40,322 nt of DNA from Syntrophobacteraceae bacterium (GCA_025454175.1 JALOOX010000033.1:1-40322); one strand, 5' to 3'; numbered from the stretch's first letter, positions 17,608-26,104 are shown. Notes: generated from the letters alone by a model not told the origin. Made by a program: numbers and translations.

Positions 17608-18057
17608 TTGCTGCGTATCGCTGTCGTCGACGGCCAGGGCGCATCTATCGGATCGGCGGTCATCAAGCGGATCCGGCTGGCGTTTGGAGAGGAAGTCGAA
17701 ATCTGGGCACTGGGCACCAATGCCATCGCCACCTCGCAGATGCTGAGGGCGGGAGCCAATCGAGGCGCGGCCGGCGAGGGGGCCTTGTGCCACTCGCTGA
17801 AGCAGGTGGACGTGGTGGTGGGCACCGTGTCGATCCTGATCAGCGACTCCTTCATGGGAGAGCTTACCCCGGCCATGGCACAGGCCGTGTCAAGATGCAG
17901 GGCCGTCAAGCTCCTGCTTCCCCTGACTCAGGAGTCCGTCCACGTGGTGGGAACCGCCCCGGAGCCTCTCCCCCACCACATTGAGGTGCTCATGGACCAG
18001 TTCCTGGGTCCCCTGGCGCAGGCCAGGAGCGGCAAGTCCGGGAGCTCCCCCCGATGA
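17608..18057 (+). CDS. DUF3842 family protein
   Basis: 149 aa starting at TTG 17608 (LLRIAVVDGQGASIG) after a GGAGG site. An upstream in-frame ATG would overlap cooT and add unrelated residues. The N-terminus is Rossmann-like (AVVDGQGASIG). The middle blocks WALGTNAIATSQMLRAGANRGA and VDVVVGTVSIL (in part) match the DUF3842 family as I know it. It commonly lies beside CooT genes. Biochemical function is unknown; a role in metal or cofactor handling is inference from context. Confidence 0.8.
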   Translation: MLRIAVVDGQGASIGSAVIKRIRLAFGEEVEIWALGTNAIATSQMLRAGANRGAAGEGALCHSLKQVDVVVGTVSILISDSFMGELTPAMAQAVSRCRAVKLLLPLTQESVHVVGTAPEPLPHHIEVLMDQFLGPLAQARSGKSGSSPR

Positions 18058-18116
18058 CGGGTCAGGACGCTTCCCGCGCGCCTCCGGGCCCCCCCAATCG
18101 ATGAAAAGGGGCTTCA

Positions 18117-18150
18117 GCAGGAACCAGAAACAAGGAACCAGAGACTTTTT
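18117..18150. repeat. Heptamer-type repeat remnant
   Basis: Degenerate words of the GGAACCAGAAAC / GGAACCAGAGAC type, related to the tract at 40271-40322. Located between the DUF3842 gene and the methyltransferase gene. Confidence 0.5.
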
Positions 18151-18199
18151 AGAGCAGCCCTAAAACGAGGGAATACCAACTTCATGGAGGCACCCGACC

Positions 18200-18793
18200 A
18201 TGTGGCGTGAATGGCAGGAATGGATCAGACGGAGTCGCTGGGGATTCGAGTGGAGGTACTGGCGCCGGCAGACCCCCTGGGATACCCAGATCACGCCGCC
18301 CGAGGTCATGGAGCTCCTTGACCGGCACCCTCCCGGAAGAGCCCTGGACCTGGGATGCGGCACGGGCACCAATGCCATCACCCTCGCCCGCCACGGCTGG
18401 GAGGTCACCGGGGTGGACTTCGCCCCCAGGGCCATCCGGATGGCCCGGCGCAAGGCGGCCGAGGCCGGCTTCAAGATCGCGTTTCACGCCGCCGACGTGA
18501 GCGACCTCTCCATGCTGACCGGCCCATACGACTACGTCCTCGATATCGGGTGCCTCTTCGTCCTCGGAGACCGGGAGCGGAGCAGGTATGCGGAGACTTT
18601 GGCCCGCCTCACCATCCCCGGCAGCTGGTACATGCTCTACGCCTGGCTGCCGAGACCCTGGCAGGGGGGGACCTGGGGCATATCGCCGGAGGAGGTGGAT
18701 GTGCTCCTGGAAGGCTCCTTCGAGAAGGTGCGCCAGGTCATGGGGGAGGAGAAGGGCCACGCATCGGCGTGGTACTGGTACCGCAGGCGCTGA
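18200..18793 (+). CDS. Class I SAM-dependent methyltransferase
   Basis: 197 aa. SAM-binding motif I is LDLGCGTGTNAITLA near residues 52-66, with the acidic residue of motif II in VTGVDFAP. A DYVLDIGC segment follows at the motif IV position. ATG with GGAGG upstream. The fold is like TehB and other small-molecule methyltransferases; the substrate cannot be assigned. It may be read with the nickel cluster upstream (142 bp away), but the repeat remnant between them makes this uncertain. Confidence 0.85.
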   Translation: MWREWQEWIRRSRWGFEWRYWRRQTPWDTQITPPEVMELLDRHPPGRALDLGCGTGTNAITLARHGWEVTGVDFAPRAIRMARRKAAEAGFKIAFHAADVSDLSMLTGPYDYVLDIGCLFVLGDRERSRYAETLARLTIPGSWYMLYAWLPRPWQGGTWGISPEEVDVLLEGSFEKVRQVMGEEKGHASAWYWYRRR

Positions 18794-18824
18794 GCTCCCC
18801 CCTCTTCCATGCGACGGGTACATC

Positions 18825-19388
18825 CTATCGCTGCATCGGCGTAATGTCGGCTTCGATCTCATCCCGCCGGGCGACGGACTCGCCCAGGGCCCGGAAATGC
18901 GGCATGACCAGCGTGATGGGAAGCTCGGTGAGCTTTTCGTTTCGTACGTAAAGGTCGTTCATCTCGGAGCACACCACGCGGCCGATGATGAGCGCGTAGC
19001 GTTCGTCGGTCACTTCACGGTCGAGGGTCGCCTCGATCCAGCCCACGGCCGCCCGAACGCGCGGCGGCCCCACCCGTTTCGAAGGGAGCGTTTCGAGCCC
19101 CGCCTCCTCCAGTTCGTTCACCTCTGGCGGGTATTCCCGGGCGCACTTCATGGCCTCGCGGAAAGCCGGCCGCCCCATGACGTTCACCACAAACTCGCCG
19201 GTGCTCCGGATGTTGCGCAGCGTGTCCCGGGGAAGGGCCGACGCGATGGCGATGAGCGGGAGCGGTCGCAAAATGGGCATGACACAGCTGTACGGCGCCG
19301 CGTTGGGAACGCCCTGGACATCCATCGTCGTGATGACCGTAACGGGAAGGGGCAGGAATCGTTTGAACATCTCCGGGGAAAGCTCCAT
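18825..19388 (-). CDS. Flavin reductase-like (FMN-binding split barrel) protein
   Basis: 187 aa with the flavin-reductase-like fold: N-terminal LPLPVTVITTMDVQGVPNAAPYS (in part), then IAIASALPRDTLRNI and FVVNVMG, the FMN-contact segments of the family. The ATG at 19388 follows AGGAGGTGA. It converges with the methyltransferase gene. Proteins of this kind in anaerobes often act as flavin-binding electron carriers or NAD(P)H:FMN reductases; the partner is unknown. Confidence 0.85.
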   Translation of the reverse strand: MELSPEMFKRFLPLPVTVITTMDVQGVPNAAPYSCVMPILRPLPLIAIASALPRDTLRNIRSTGEFVVNVMGRPAFREAMKCAREYPPEVNELEEAGLETLPSKRVGPPRVRAAVGWIEATLDREVTDERYALIIGRVVCSEMNDLYVRNEKLTELPITLVMPHFRALGESVARRDEIEADITPMQR

Positions 19389-19546
19389 CTTCACCTCCTG
19401 GGTATGTGAAAAAGGTCTTCGTAGATGGCTCCCTGCTTGGCGGGCCCTGTCATCCCAAGTCACCTCCTGACGGGCTCTGACGGATATGGGCTCAAAGCAT
19501 CACGATTATTGGGTGTTTTGTCAAGGCGATTGCCCCGGCGGCCCAT

Positions 19547-19741
19547 TCACCGGAGAAAGGCGGGCAGGGCCGAGCTCAGGAGGGCTTTGGAAGCTGGATG
19601 GGACAGCCACCGGTCGAGGGAGGCCGTCCCCTCGCAGCGCTCGACGATGCACCTCCGGCGCAGGACGGCCACCCTGGTCCCACGTGGCATGTTCTGCACA
19701 ACATGCCGATATCCTTGTATATAAACAGGATTCTTCCTCAT
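19547..19741 (-). pseudogene. Possible small protein or 3' gene remnant (64 aa)
   Basis: An Arg- and Cys-containing frame ending SALPAFLR. Codons after the first 16 are GC-biased like real genes of this genome, while the first 16 codons are AT-rich. No ribosome site precedes the ATG. I do not recognise a family. It could be the tail of a broken gene or chance. Confidence 0.25.
19686..19707. promoter_or_regulatory. Perfect 8-bp inverted repeat
   Basis: GGCATGTT and AACATGCC separated by CTGCAC. Shape of a regulator site or a short hairpin; about 80 bp upstream of the candidate kinase promoter. No regulator can be named. Confidence 0.35.
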
Positions 19742-19783
19742 GGGTTTATGTCGTAGTGTCAGGTTGGCGGCAATTCAGTTGAG

Positions 19784-19812
19784 TTGACCCTCGGCCCCGA
19801 CCACAGTAGAGT
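19784..19812 (+). promoter_or_regulatory. Candidate promoter of the kinase-lipoprotein-regulator operon
   Basis: TTGACC, a 17-nt spacer, then TAGAGT, about 120 nt before the preferred GTG start at 19933. The DNA just before the -35 (TTCAGTTGAGTTGA) resembles the end of the inverted-repeat element. Confidence 0.45.
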
Positions 19813-19932
19813 GAATGCCGCTGGATGGCTGGAGGGCTTCGAGAGAGCACTTCGAGCAATTTCCGCGCTCTCCGCGCCTCCGCAGTGCAGAAGCAGATTT
19901 TTCAATCGTTCTCTTCATGGAGGAGAATCGGC

Positions 19933-21378
19933 GTGAAGCTCACCATCTTCAGACGCATCATCATGGTGCCTTCCATTCTGCTGGTCAGCATCGTGGTCAT
20001 GGGTCTTTACGCCGTCACCTATCTCGACAGGATCACCGAGCTCAACACCCAGATTCTCTCGGTGGACATCGCGTGCACCCAGGAGGCCAAACGCCTCGTG
20101 AAGACTTTCCTCGCCGAGATGAGAAACGCCGAGAAATCCCTGGTGCTCCAGGACCTGGAATTCTACACCGCCTCTCGGGAAGCCCGAAAGGATGTGCGGG
20201 AAAGCTTGAACAGGATTGCCGCGCTGGCGGATATCGGCCGCGAGATGGAGCTCATCGCCAAGCTCAGGGCTCTGCACGGGCGCTATGGAGCCGATGTGGA
20301 TATGGGCGCTCCCGATACGGAAGCCCGCAAGCAGATGAGGATGGAAACCGGCGATGGCCTCATCGAGAATACCAATGAGCTCATCCGGATTCGCGAGCAG
20401 ATCATCCAGAACAAGACGACCACGGCCCGCGACGAGGCCGTGACGGCCTCGGGGGCGATCGCCTGGTTCGCCATTGCCGGAACCGTTCTGGCCTTCCTGC
20501 TGGCCTACATCCAGGCCCGGAGCATCAGCCGTCCGCTGGACCGCCTGGCGCGCGAGATGCGCCGGCTGGGCAGAGGGGAGCCCGTGAGCCCCCTCGCCAT
20601 CCCCGCGCCCCCCGAGGTCCGCGAACTTGCCGCAACCTTCTATTCCATGGCCGAGGAACTGGCGGAGCTGGACCGCCTCAAGTCCGACTTCACGGCTCAC
20701 GTTTCCCACGAACTGCGCACGCCCCTGACGGCCATCCGGGAGGGGACCGCCCTGATGCTGGAGGGCATTCCCGGTTCTCTCACGCCCGAGCAGGCCGAAA
20801 TCCTCCAAGTCGTGAGGGACCACAGCGAGAGGCTCAACGCCGCGATCTCCTCCATCCTGGATCTCCACAAGATGGAAGTGGCCATGATGGAATACGACTT
20901 CGCACCGTGCGACCTGTCGACGGTGATCCGGAAGAGCCTCGAAAACATCGGGTTGATCGCGGAAAAGAGAAGGGTTAATGTGGACGCGGCCTGTTCCCGG
21001 AAGCTCCCCATCATTCACGCCGATGAACGGCGAATACAGCAGGTGCTGGACAACCTCCTGAGCAACGCGCTGAAGTTCACTCCGGAGGGAGGCAGGATCC
21101 GCGTGCAGGCAAATCCCCTGCCCTCGGCGTCGGGAAAGGCAAGGCAGGTCGAGGTCAGGGTGTCGGACAACGGGGGAGGAATACCGGAATCCGACCTGGA
21201 GAAGGTTTTCACGAAATTCTACCAGAGTCATCAGCACGGGGTTCAGAAATCCCGGGGGACCGGGCTTGGGCTGGCCATCGCTCATCACGTCGTTCAAGCC
21301 CACGGGGGAGAGATCCGGGTGGAGAGCCGGGTGGGAAAAGGGTCGACGTTTATCTTTTCCCTGCCGGTAAATCCTTGA
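19933..21378 (+). CDS. glrK: Membrane sensor histidine kinase, GlrK/QseE-like
   Basis: 481 aa. A transmembrane helix near 11-31, a periplasmic sensor of about 140 residues, a second helix near 174-196, a HAMP domain to about 245, HisKA with phospho-accepting His259 (HVSHELRTPL), and a catalytic ATPase domain with N box DNLLSNALKF, G1 DNGGGIPE, F box and G2 GTGLGLAIAHH. GTG at 19933 is preferred: GGAGGAG lies 7 nt upstream, and the longer in-frame reading from 19825 would run through promoter and word-repeat DNA. Followed by a lipoprotein and a sigma-54 response regulator, the order of GlrK-QseG-GlrR in enterobacteria. The signal sensed is unknown. Confidence 0.85.
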   Translation: MKLTIFRRIIMVPSILLVSIVVMGLYAVTYLDRITELNTQILSVDIACTQEAKRLVKTFLAEMRNAEKSLVLQDLEFYTASREARKDVRESLNRIAALADIGREMELIAKLRALHGRYGADVDMGAPDTEARKQMRMETGDGLIENTNELIRIREQIIQNKTTTARDEAVTASGAIAWFAIAGTVLAFLLAYIQARSISRPLDRLAREMRRLGRGEPVSPLAIPAPPEVRELAATFYSMAEELAELDRLKSDFTAHVSHELRTPLTAIREGTALMLEGIPGSLTPEQAEILQVVRDHSERLNAAISSILDLHKMEVAMMEYDFAPCDLSTVIRKSLENIGLIAEKRRVNVDAACSRKLPIIHADERRIQQVLDNLLSNALKFTPEGGRIRVQANPLPSASGKARQVEVRVSDNGGGIPESDLEKVFTKFYQSHQHGVQKSRGTGLGLAIAHHVVQAHGGEIRVESRVGKGSTFIFSLPVNP

Positions 21379-21563
21379 GCCGCCGCCGATCCTGCACGGG
21401 GTTGATCCACGGGATCGAGGTTGGTTTTGAGAAACAGCAGATCGTGGAAAGGCATCGCCGCTGGGCATGCACTTTGGCCCGTGTTGGATTCAGCGCCGGC
21501 CCTCATGCCCCTCTGGGATCCTCTGAACGATGAAAGAATGGAATGGCCCGATCGCCGGGGCCG

Positions 21564-21595
21564 GTTTTCAACTCGAAACTCGAAACTCGAAACTT
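21564..21595. repeat. Tandem CTCGAAA heptamer repeat
   Basis: Three to four near-perfect copies of CTCGAAA in tandem between the kinase gene and the lipoprotein gene. The cleanest example of the repeat class found at gene ends in this window. Confidence 0.85.
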
Positions 21596-21617
21596 CTCGT
21601 ACCAGGTGACTTGAACC

Positions 21618-22286
21618 ATGCAAGCGGGAACCCTGATCAAAACTCTCCGCCTATGGCCGTTGCTGGCTCTCCTGGCTTTCGCCGGGTGCGCCTCGACAGC
21701 CTCGAGGGTGGATGCGCCCTCCGTCAAGATCGTCGAGCCCGTCTTTCCTCCCCACGAGGTGATGGAGTCGCAATTGTACAGTGCCTTCCTCGTTAAGAAC
21801 CAGGAAGCGCTGCTCCAATGCTCGGAGGAGGCTCGATGCGCCGTTTCCCTCTTCAACCTGGGATTCGTTTATTTATATCCCAGGAGTCCCTACTACAATC
21901 ATCAGAAGGGTATCTATTACTTCAAAACCTTGATAGAGCAATATCCTCATCATTCATTCGCCTCCCTGGCAAAGATATGGACCGACCTGATCAACCGGTG
22001 CATCGCCGCGGAAAACCTCAAGGTCCAGCTGACGGGCAAGCTCAAGTCCAGGGAAGTCACCATCAAGGAGCTCCAGAAGAAAGTGGAGGAAAAGACCGAG
22101 CAGGTGGAGGAAAAACGCGAGGAATACAGGTTGGAACAGCTGGAGCAAAAGACCGAAAGCATGGAGAGCTCGAAAGACGTTGAGGCGCAAATTGATCGCG
22201 TGGAGAAGGAAATACTGAAGAAGCTGGATCAATCCCGGGCGATCGATGTGGAGATAGAGCGCAAGGAGCGTGAACTTGTACGTTAA
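21618..22286 (+). CDS. QseG-like lipoprotein with C-terminal coiled coil
   Basis: 222 aa. Signal peptide with hydrophobic core LWPLLALLAFAGC; Cys24 is the probable lipidation site (the lipobox has Phe at -3). A globular middle (residues about 50-130, CSEEARCAVSLFNLGFVY region) is followed by a long charged coiled coil (about 135-220, KELQKKVEEKTEQVEEKREE region). Its position between a histidine kinase and a GlrR-type regulator, and its lipoprotein nature, match QseG (YfhG), an outer-membrane partner of the QseE sensor. Sequence similarity to QseG is limited by eye, so the assignment rests mainly on context. It ends 9 bp before the regulator gene. Confidence 0.75.
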   Translation: MQAGTLIKTLRLWPLLALLAFAGCASTASRVDAPSVKIVEPVFPPHEVMESQLYSAFLVKNQEALLQCSEEARCAVSLFNLGFVYLYPRSPYYNHQKGIYYFKTLIEQYPHHSFASLAKIWTDLINRCIAAENLKVQLTGKLKSREVTIKELQKKVEEKTEQVEEKREEYRLEQLEQKTESMESSKDVEAQIDRVEKEILKKLDQSRAIDVEIERKERELVR

Positions 22287-22295
22287 GGCTTAGAA

Positions 22296-23669
22296 ATGTC
22301 CGAAGAGAAGATACTCGTCGTGGATGACGATCCCGGGCTGTTGAAGCTGATGAAAGCCCGCCTCGAGGGAGCGGGATACCGCCCGACGCTGGCGGCAACT
22401 GGGGACGAGGCCATCGCCCTGGCCCAGGGGGAGATTTTTGCCCTCGCCATCCTGGATCTCAAGATGGAAGGGCTCAACGGCATTCAGGTCATGGAGGAGC
22501 TGCTCCGGGTTCAGCCCTTTCTGCCCACCATCATTCTGACTGCGTACGGAAGCATCTCAGACGCGGTGGAGGCGACCAAGAAAGGCGCCTATGACTTCCT
22601 GACCAAGCCGTTCGACGCCAAAGATCTTCTTTATCGGCTGCAGAAGGCCCTCGAGCTGGGCAAGCTGAAGGAGGAAGTCGGGCGGCTCCGCACGCTGGTC
22701 AAGGAGCGGTTCCACTTCGACTCCATCATCACCACCAGCGACAAGATGCAGCAGATCCTCAAACAGATCACTCAAATCTCCGTCACCGATTCCACGGTCT
22801 GCCTCTACGGCGAGAGCGGCACCGGCAAGGAGCTCATGGCCAAGGCCCTTCACGTGAGCAGCGGGCGTGCCCGGATGCCTTTCGTGGCCGTCAACTGCGG
22901 GGCGATTCCCGAGGGTCTTCTCGAAAACGAGCTCTTCGGCCACGTGAGGGGGGCCTTCACGGGCGCCACCCAAAGCAAGCTGGGGATTCTCCAGCAGGCC
23001 GATGGAGGCACTCTTTTCCTGGACGAGATCAGCGAACTGCCCTTGGCCCTGCAGGTCAAGCTCCTGCGCGTTCTTCAGGAAAGCGAGTTCTGTCCCCTCG
23101 GGGCCGTTCGGCCCTCCAGGGTGAACATCCGCTATGTCGCGGCCACCAACCAGGACTTGGGAAAGGCCGTCAAGGAGGGAAGGTTCCGGGAGGACCTCTA
23201 CTACCGCATCCACGTGATACCCATCGAAATCCCCCCTCTGAGGGAGAGGCCGGAGGACATACCCCTGCTGGCCCGTCATTTTTTCGAGCAGTTCAAACGC
23301 GATATGAACAGGGACATCCAGGCCATCTCCCCCGAGGCGATGCAGCGGCTGATGCTCCATTCCTGGCCGGGGAACGTCCGAGAGCTGTCCAATGCTCTGG
23401 AAAGGGCTGTGGCGCTGGCCTCGGGCGCGACCATCACTCCGGCCGATCTCCTGCTGGGAAGGGAGGAGTCCTCTCGTCCCCAGGCCGGCGTCCAGCCCCT
23501 CTCGGAAGCCCGCCACGAGTTCGAGCGGGCATACCTGGCCCAGATTCTCACGGCCAGCAGGGGCAACATATCGCGGGCCGCGGAGATGGCCGGGAGATAC
23601 CGAGCGGAAATCTACAAGCTCCTCCGAAAGCACGCCATGGATCCCGCCAGCTTCAAAAACCTGGAGTAG
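22296..23669 (+). CDS. glrR: Sigma-54-dependent response regulator, GlrR/QseF-like
   Basis: 457 aa NtrC-type activator. Receiver domain with phospho-acceptor Asp54 (LAILDLKMEG). AAA+ domain with Walker A GESGTGKE at 172-179, the sigma-54 contact loop GAFTGA at 219-224 and Walker B TLFLDEI. Arginine finger region FREDLYYRI and sensor II region WPGNVRELSNAL follow. The C-terminal Fis-like helix-turn-helix is NISRAAEMAGRYRAEIYKLLRKH (in part). All parts needed for activation are intact. It would be phosphorylated by the kinase encoded two genes upstream and act at sigma-54 promoters. Confidence 0.92.
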   Translation: MSEEKILVVDDDPGLLKLMKARLEGAGYRPTLAATGDEAIALAQGEIFALAILDLKMEGLNGIQVMEELLRVQPFLPTIILTAYGSISDAVEATKKGAYDFLTKPFDAKDLLYRLQKALELGKLKEEVGRLRTLVKERFHFDSIITTSDKMQQILKQITQISVTDSTVCLYGESGTGKELMAKALHVSSGRARMPFVAVNCGAIPEGLLENELFGHVRGAFTGATQSKLGILQQADGGTLFLDEISELPLALQVKLLRVLQESEFCPLGAVRPSRVNIRYVAATNQDLGKAVKEGRFREDLYYRIHVIPIEIPPLRERPEDIPLLARHFFEQFKRDMNRDIQAISPEAMQRLMLHSWPGNVRELSNALERAVALASGATITPADLLLGREESSRPQAGVQPLSEARHEFERAYLAQILTASRGNISRAAEMAGRYRAEIYKLLRKHAMDPASFKNLE

Positions 23670-23680
23670 ATGAGCATTTC

Positions 23681-23929
23681 TCAGTTTGCCGGCTGCACGA
23701 GCATGGCGTTCACCTTGGCGTTGTTCTTATCCGTGCGAAGCGTGATGTTCAGCATGCCGTCCTTCACGTTGACCAGCTGGACGTGATCATAAGCGGCGTA
23801 CCTGCCCACCCTGGCGAAGAGGTCCAGGTTGCTGACGACCTCATTGCCCCCGATGAGCACATCAGAGATGCGTCTCCCCTTCTCGTTCCAATAGATCTCG
23901 GCAAGCTTCAGGGTTACCTTGACGGCAGT
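23681..23929 (-). pseudogene. Remnant of a malectin-domain protein (C-terminal half only)
   Basis: The last 80 codons of this minus-strand frame read like the second half of a malectin carbohydrate-binding domain: KLAEIYWNEKGRRISDVLI, then DLFARVG, VKDGMLNITLR and KVNAMLV. The first half of the domain, with its aromatic sugar-contact residues, is missing. The frame continues open to 24187 but the extra part is unlike malectin, has no ribosome site and lies antisense to the Cys-motif gene at 24006. It is therefore called a 5'-truncated gene. It converges with glrR, 11 bp between stops. Confidence 0.6.
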
Positions 23930-24005
23930 GCCGCTGAATGTGCTTGTCCCATTCGGCCGTGCATCCTCCTTGAAAAGGTGCCCGGAAGCTGGTAAGCAGT
24001 CGGCC

Positions 24006-24302
24006 ATGAAAAAGACAGTCCCGAGACAGCTCACCTGGCTTCCCCGACGCGCGATACGAGACCACTGTCTCTGGTGCTGCGAGAACCGAAGGATGGAAGT
24101 CGCCACGTGCTCTTCCGAGCGGTGTCCGCTTTTCCCCTTTCGTTTCGGGGAAGCCGGCCGCGGAGGCGACGACCTCCATGCCGTCATCCGGAGGAAGTGC
24201 CTCGACTGCGTTGCCGGATCGCGCTCGGAAGTCCAGAATTGCCCGTCGGTGGGGTGCGCTCTCTGGTGCTTTCGAATGGGCAGAAGCTCTCAGTTGCTCT
24301 GA
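24006..24302 (+). CDS. Small protein with two Cys4 zinc-type motifs
   Basis: 98 aa containing the same motif twice with identical spacing C-x2-C-x10-C-x4-C: Cys21/24/35/40 and Cys65/68/79/84. Each is preceded by an AIR or VIR motif and followed by PLFPFRFG or ALWCFRMG. The single-motif form (KCLDC...EV..CP...C.L.P.R.G) is a widespread short zinc-binding protein of unknown function, common in mobile DNA. The two halves look like an internal duplication. The ATG at 24006 has only a weak upstream site. The gene stops 58 bp before the FmdE-fusion gene. Confidence 0.65.
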   Translation: MKKTVPRQLTWLPRRAIRDHCLWCCENRRMEVATCSSERCPLFPFRFGEAGRGGDDLHAVIRRKCLDCVAGSRSEVQNCPSVGCALWCFRMGRSSQLL

Positions 24303-24360
24303 GAAGTTTCGGATTTCGAGGTTTGGATGGATTCAACAGCAGGGATTCGAGGCTGTCTCC

Positions 24361-25995
24361 ATGGAACGAATAGGCAGGTATTCCTTTGACGAGTATCTGG
24401 ACCTGGTGAAGTCCTTTCACGGGTATGCAGCGCCGGGACTGATCATGGGCGGCTTCATGGTGGATCTGGCTTTGGGCAGGCTACCCGAAGGCACGCTGTT
24501 CGATGCCGTCAGCGAGACGACCCAGTGTCTGCCCGACGCCATTCAGATCCTCACGCCCTGCACGGTGGGAAACGGATGGCTCAAGGTCTTCAACCTGGGG
24601 CGATTCGCCCTGACCCTTCACGAGAAATACGAAGGTGAGGGGGTTCGAGTGTATCTGGATCCCGGACAACTCGATGCCTGGTCCGAGATCAAGACCTGGC
24701 TCTTCAAGCTCAAGCCCAAAAGGGAGCAGGACAGCGAGCTGCTCAGATCGCAGCTCAGGGAGGCGGGACGGAGCCTCTACAGTGTTCACTCGGTGAGGAT
24801 TCAGCCTCACCTGTTGAGGAAGCGAAGCAAGGGACAGATCACTCAATGTGTCCTGTGCGGAGAAGCTTATCCCCGGCGGGACGGACCCGTCTGCCGGGGG
24901 TGCCGGGGCGAAGCGCCCTACGTGATCCAGCCCGCGGGTGAAGTGTCCGGGCAGCCGTCACCAGGCATGAAGGCCGTTGCAGCGGAGGACGCCGTCGGAC
25001 ACACGGTGCTCCACGACATGACGATCATCGAGCCGGGCGTCGCCAAGGGCCCTGCGTTCAAACGCGGCCAGCGGATCACCCCCGGGGATGTCTGCCGCCT
25101 GCAGCAGATGGGACGCCAGACGGTCTACGTGCAGGAGATGAACGAGATTTCCCCGGACTGGGTCCACGAAGACGTGGCCGCCGTGGCCTTTGCCAAAGCC
25201 ATGGCCGGGGAGGGAATCACCTTCGAGGAGCCTCCGCGGGAGGGCAGGATCAACCTCAAAGCCGACCGCGACGGGCTTCTGGTGGTGGACGTCGAGCGGT
25301 TGGAGACCTTCAACATGGTGCCGGGGGTCATGTGCGCCAGTCGCAAAACCTGCACCCTGGCGACACGGGGGCGCCATGTGGCCGCCACCCGGGCCATTCC
25401 TCTCCTGCTCCCCCGGGGGGACTTCGAGAGGGCCATGACCATTCTCCGGGAAGCTCCCCTGTTCAGGGTCCTTCCCATGCGTCGAGCCCGGGTCGGGATC
25501 CTCGTTACTGGGAGCGAGGTTTTCCACGGGCTGGTGGAGGACCGATTCATCCCCATCATCAGTGCCAAGGTCGAGCGATACGGATGCGAGGTGGTCAAGT
25601 CGCTCATCGCCCCCGACGACCGCGAGGCCATCCGCAGGGGGGTTCAGGAGCTGTTGGACGCGGGGGCCGACCTGGTGGTGACGACAGCCGGCCTTTCGGT
25701 GGATCCCGATGACCTGACCCGCCAGGGGCTGGTGGATGCCGGGGCGACCGAAGTGCTGTACGGCACGCCCATCGTCCCCGGCGCCATGATTCTCCTCGCC
25801 CGCATCGGGAGCGCCAGGGTCATGGGCGTCCCCGCGTGCGCCCTGTATTTCAAGACCACCGGATTCGACCTGCTGCTGCCCCGGGTGCTGGCCGGCACAA
25901 GGATTTCACGGCGGGACCTGGCCAGGATGGGGCATGGCTCCTTTTGCCTTGGGTGCAAGACCTGCACCTTCCCCAAGTGCCCCTTCGGCGGCTGA
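24361..25995 (+). CDS. FmdE-like domain fused to a molybdopterin-binding domain
   Basis: 544 aa. Residues about 5-140 are FmdE-like (HGYAAPGLIMGGFMVDLAL, in part, with Cys56 and Cys67 in TTQCLPDAIQILTPCTVGNG). A zinc-ribbon follows with Cys163, 166, 178 and 181. From about 200 a MoeA/MoaB-like molybdopterin-binding portion contains MRRARVGILVTGSEVFHG and the GADLVVTTAGLSVDPDD region. The C-terminus has a Cys cluster (Cys529/532/535/540, CLGCKTCTFPKC) that could bind iron or an Fe-S centre. FmdE was first linked to tungsten/molybdenum formylmethanofuran dehydrogenase operons. The nearby aldehyde:ferredoxin oxidoreductase makes a role in tungsten or molybdenum cofactor supply plausible. ATG at 24361. 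Confidence 0.8.
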   Translation: MERIGRYSFDEYLDLVKSFHGYAAPGLIMGGFMVDLALGRLPEGTLFDAVSETTQCLPDAIQILTPCTVGNGWLKVFNLGRFALTLHEKYEGEGVRVYLDPGQLDAWSEIKTWLFKLKPKREQDSELLRSQLREAGRSLYSVHSVRIQPHLLRKRSKGQITQCVLCGEAYPRRDGPVCRGCRGEAPYVIQPAGEVSGQPSPGMKAVAAEDAVGHTVLHDMTIIEPGVAKGPAFKRGQRITPGDVCRLQQMGRQTVYVQEMNEISPDWVHEDVAAVAFAKAMAGEGITFEEPPREGRINLKADRDGLLVVDVERLETFNMVPGVMCASRKTCTLATRGRHVAATRAIPLLLPRGDFERAMTILREAPLFRVLPMRRARVGILVTGSEVFHGLVEDRFIPIISAKVERYGCEVVKSLIAPDDREAIRRGVQELLDAGADLVVTTAGLSVDPDDLTRQGLVDAGATEVLYGTPIVPGAMILLARIGSARVMGVPACALYFKTTGFDLLLPRVLAGTRISRRDLARMGHGSFCLGCKTCTFPKCPFGG

Positions 25996-26104
25996 CGCGC
26001 ATGGGAGCTTGCCGGGCACACCGGCGCTCCACCACCAAAGACCGGAACGCCGCGGAGCCTTCACCTGGAAGTCACCGCCGGGTGAAGGCTCGCCCGCCGA
26101 TATC

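Larger units (their letters stand above)
19389..19932. other. Intergenic region before the sensor kinase
   Basis: About 540 bp. A minus-strand frame of 64 codons (19741-19547) has GC-rich third positions in its last 40 codons (RCIVERCEGTASLDRW region) but no ribosome site and no recognisable family. It may be the 3' remnant of a gene. The region also holds an inverted repeat (19686-19707), a short match to the inverted-repeat element end (19773-19786), a promoter (19784-19812) and a TCCGCGC word repeat (19861-19888). Confidence 0.5.

Noticed and set aside
21564..21595. Short tandem repeats considered as a CRISPR array
   Set aside because: Units are 7 nt and contiguous without spacers; no cas genes are nearby.
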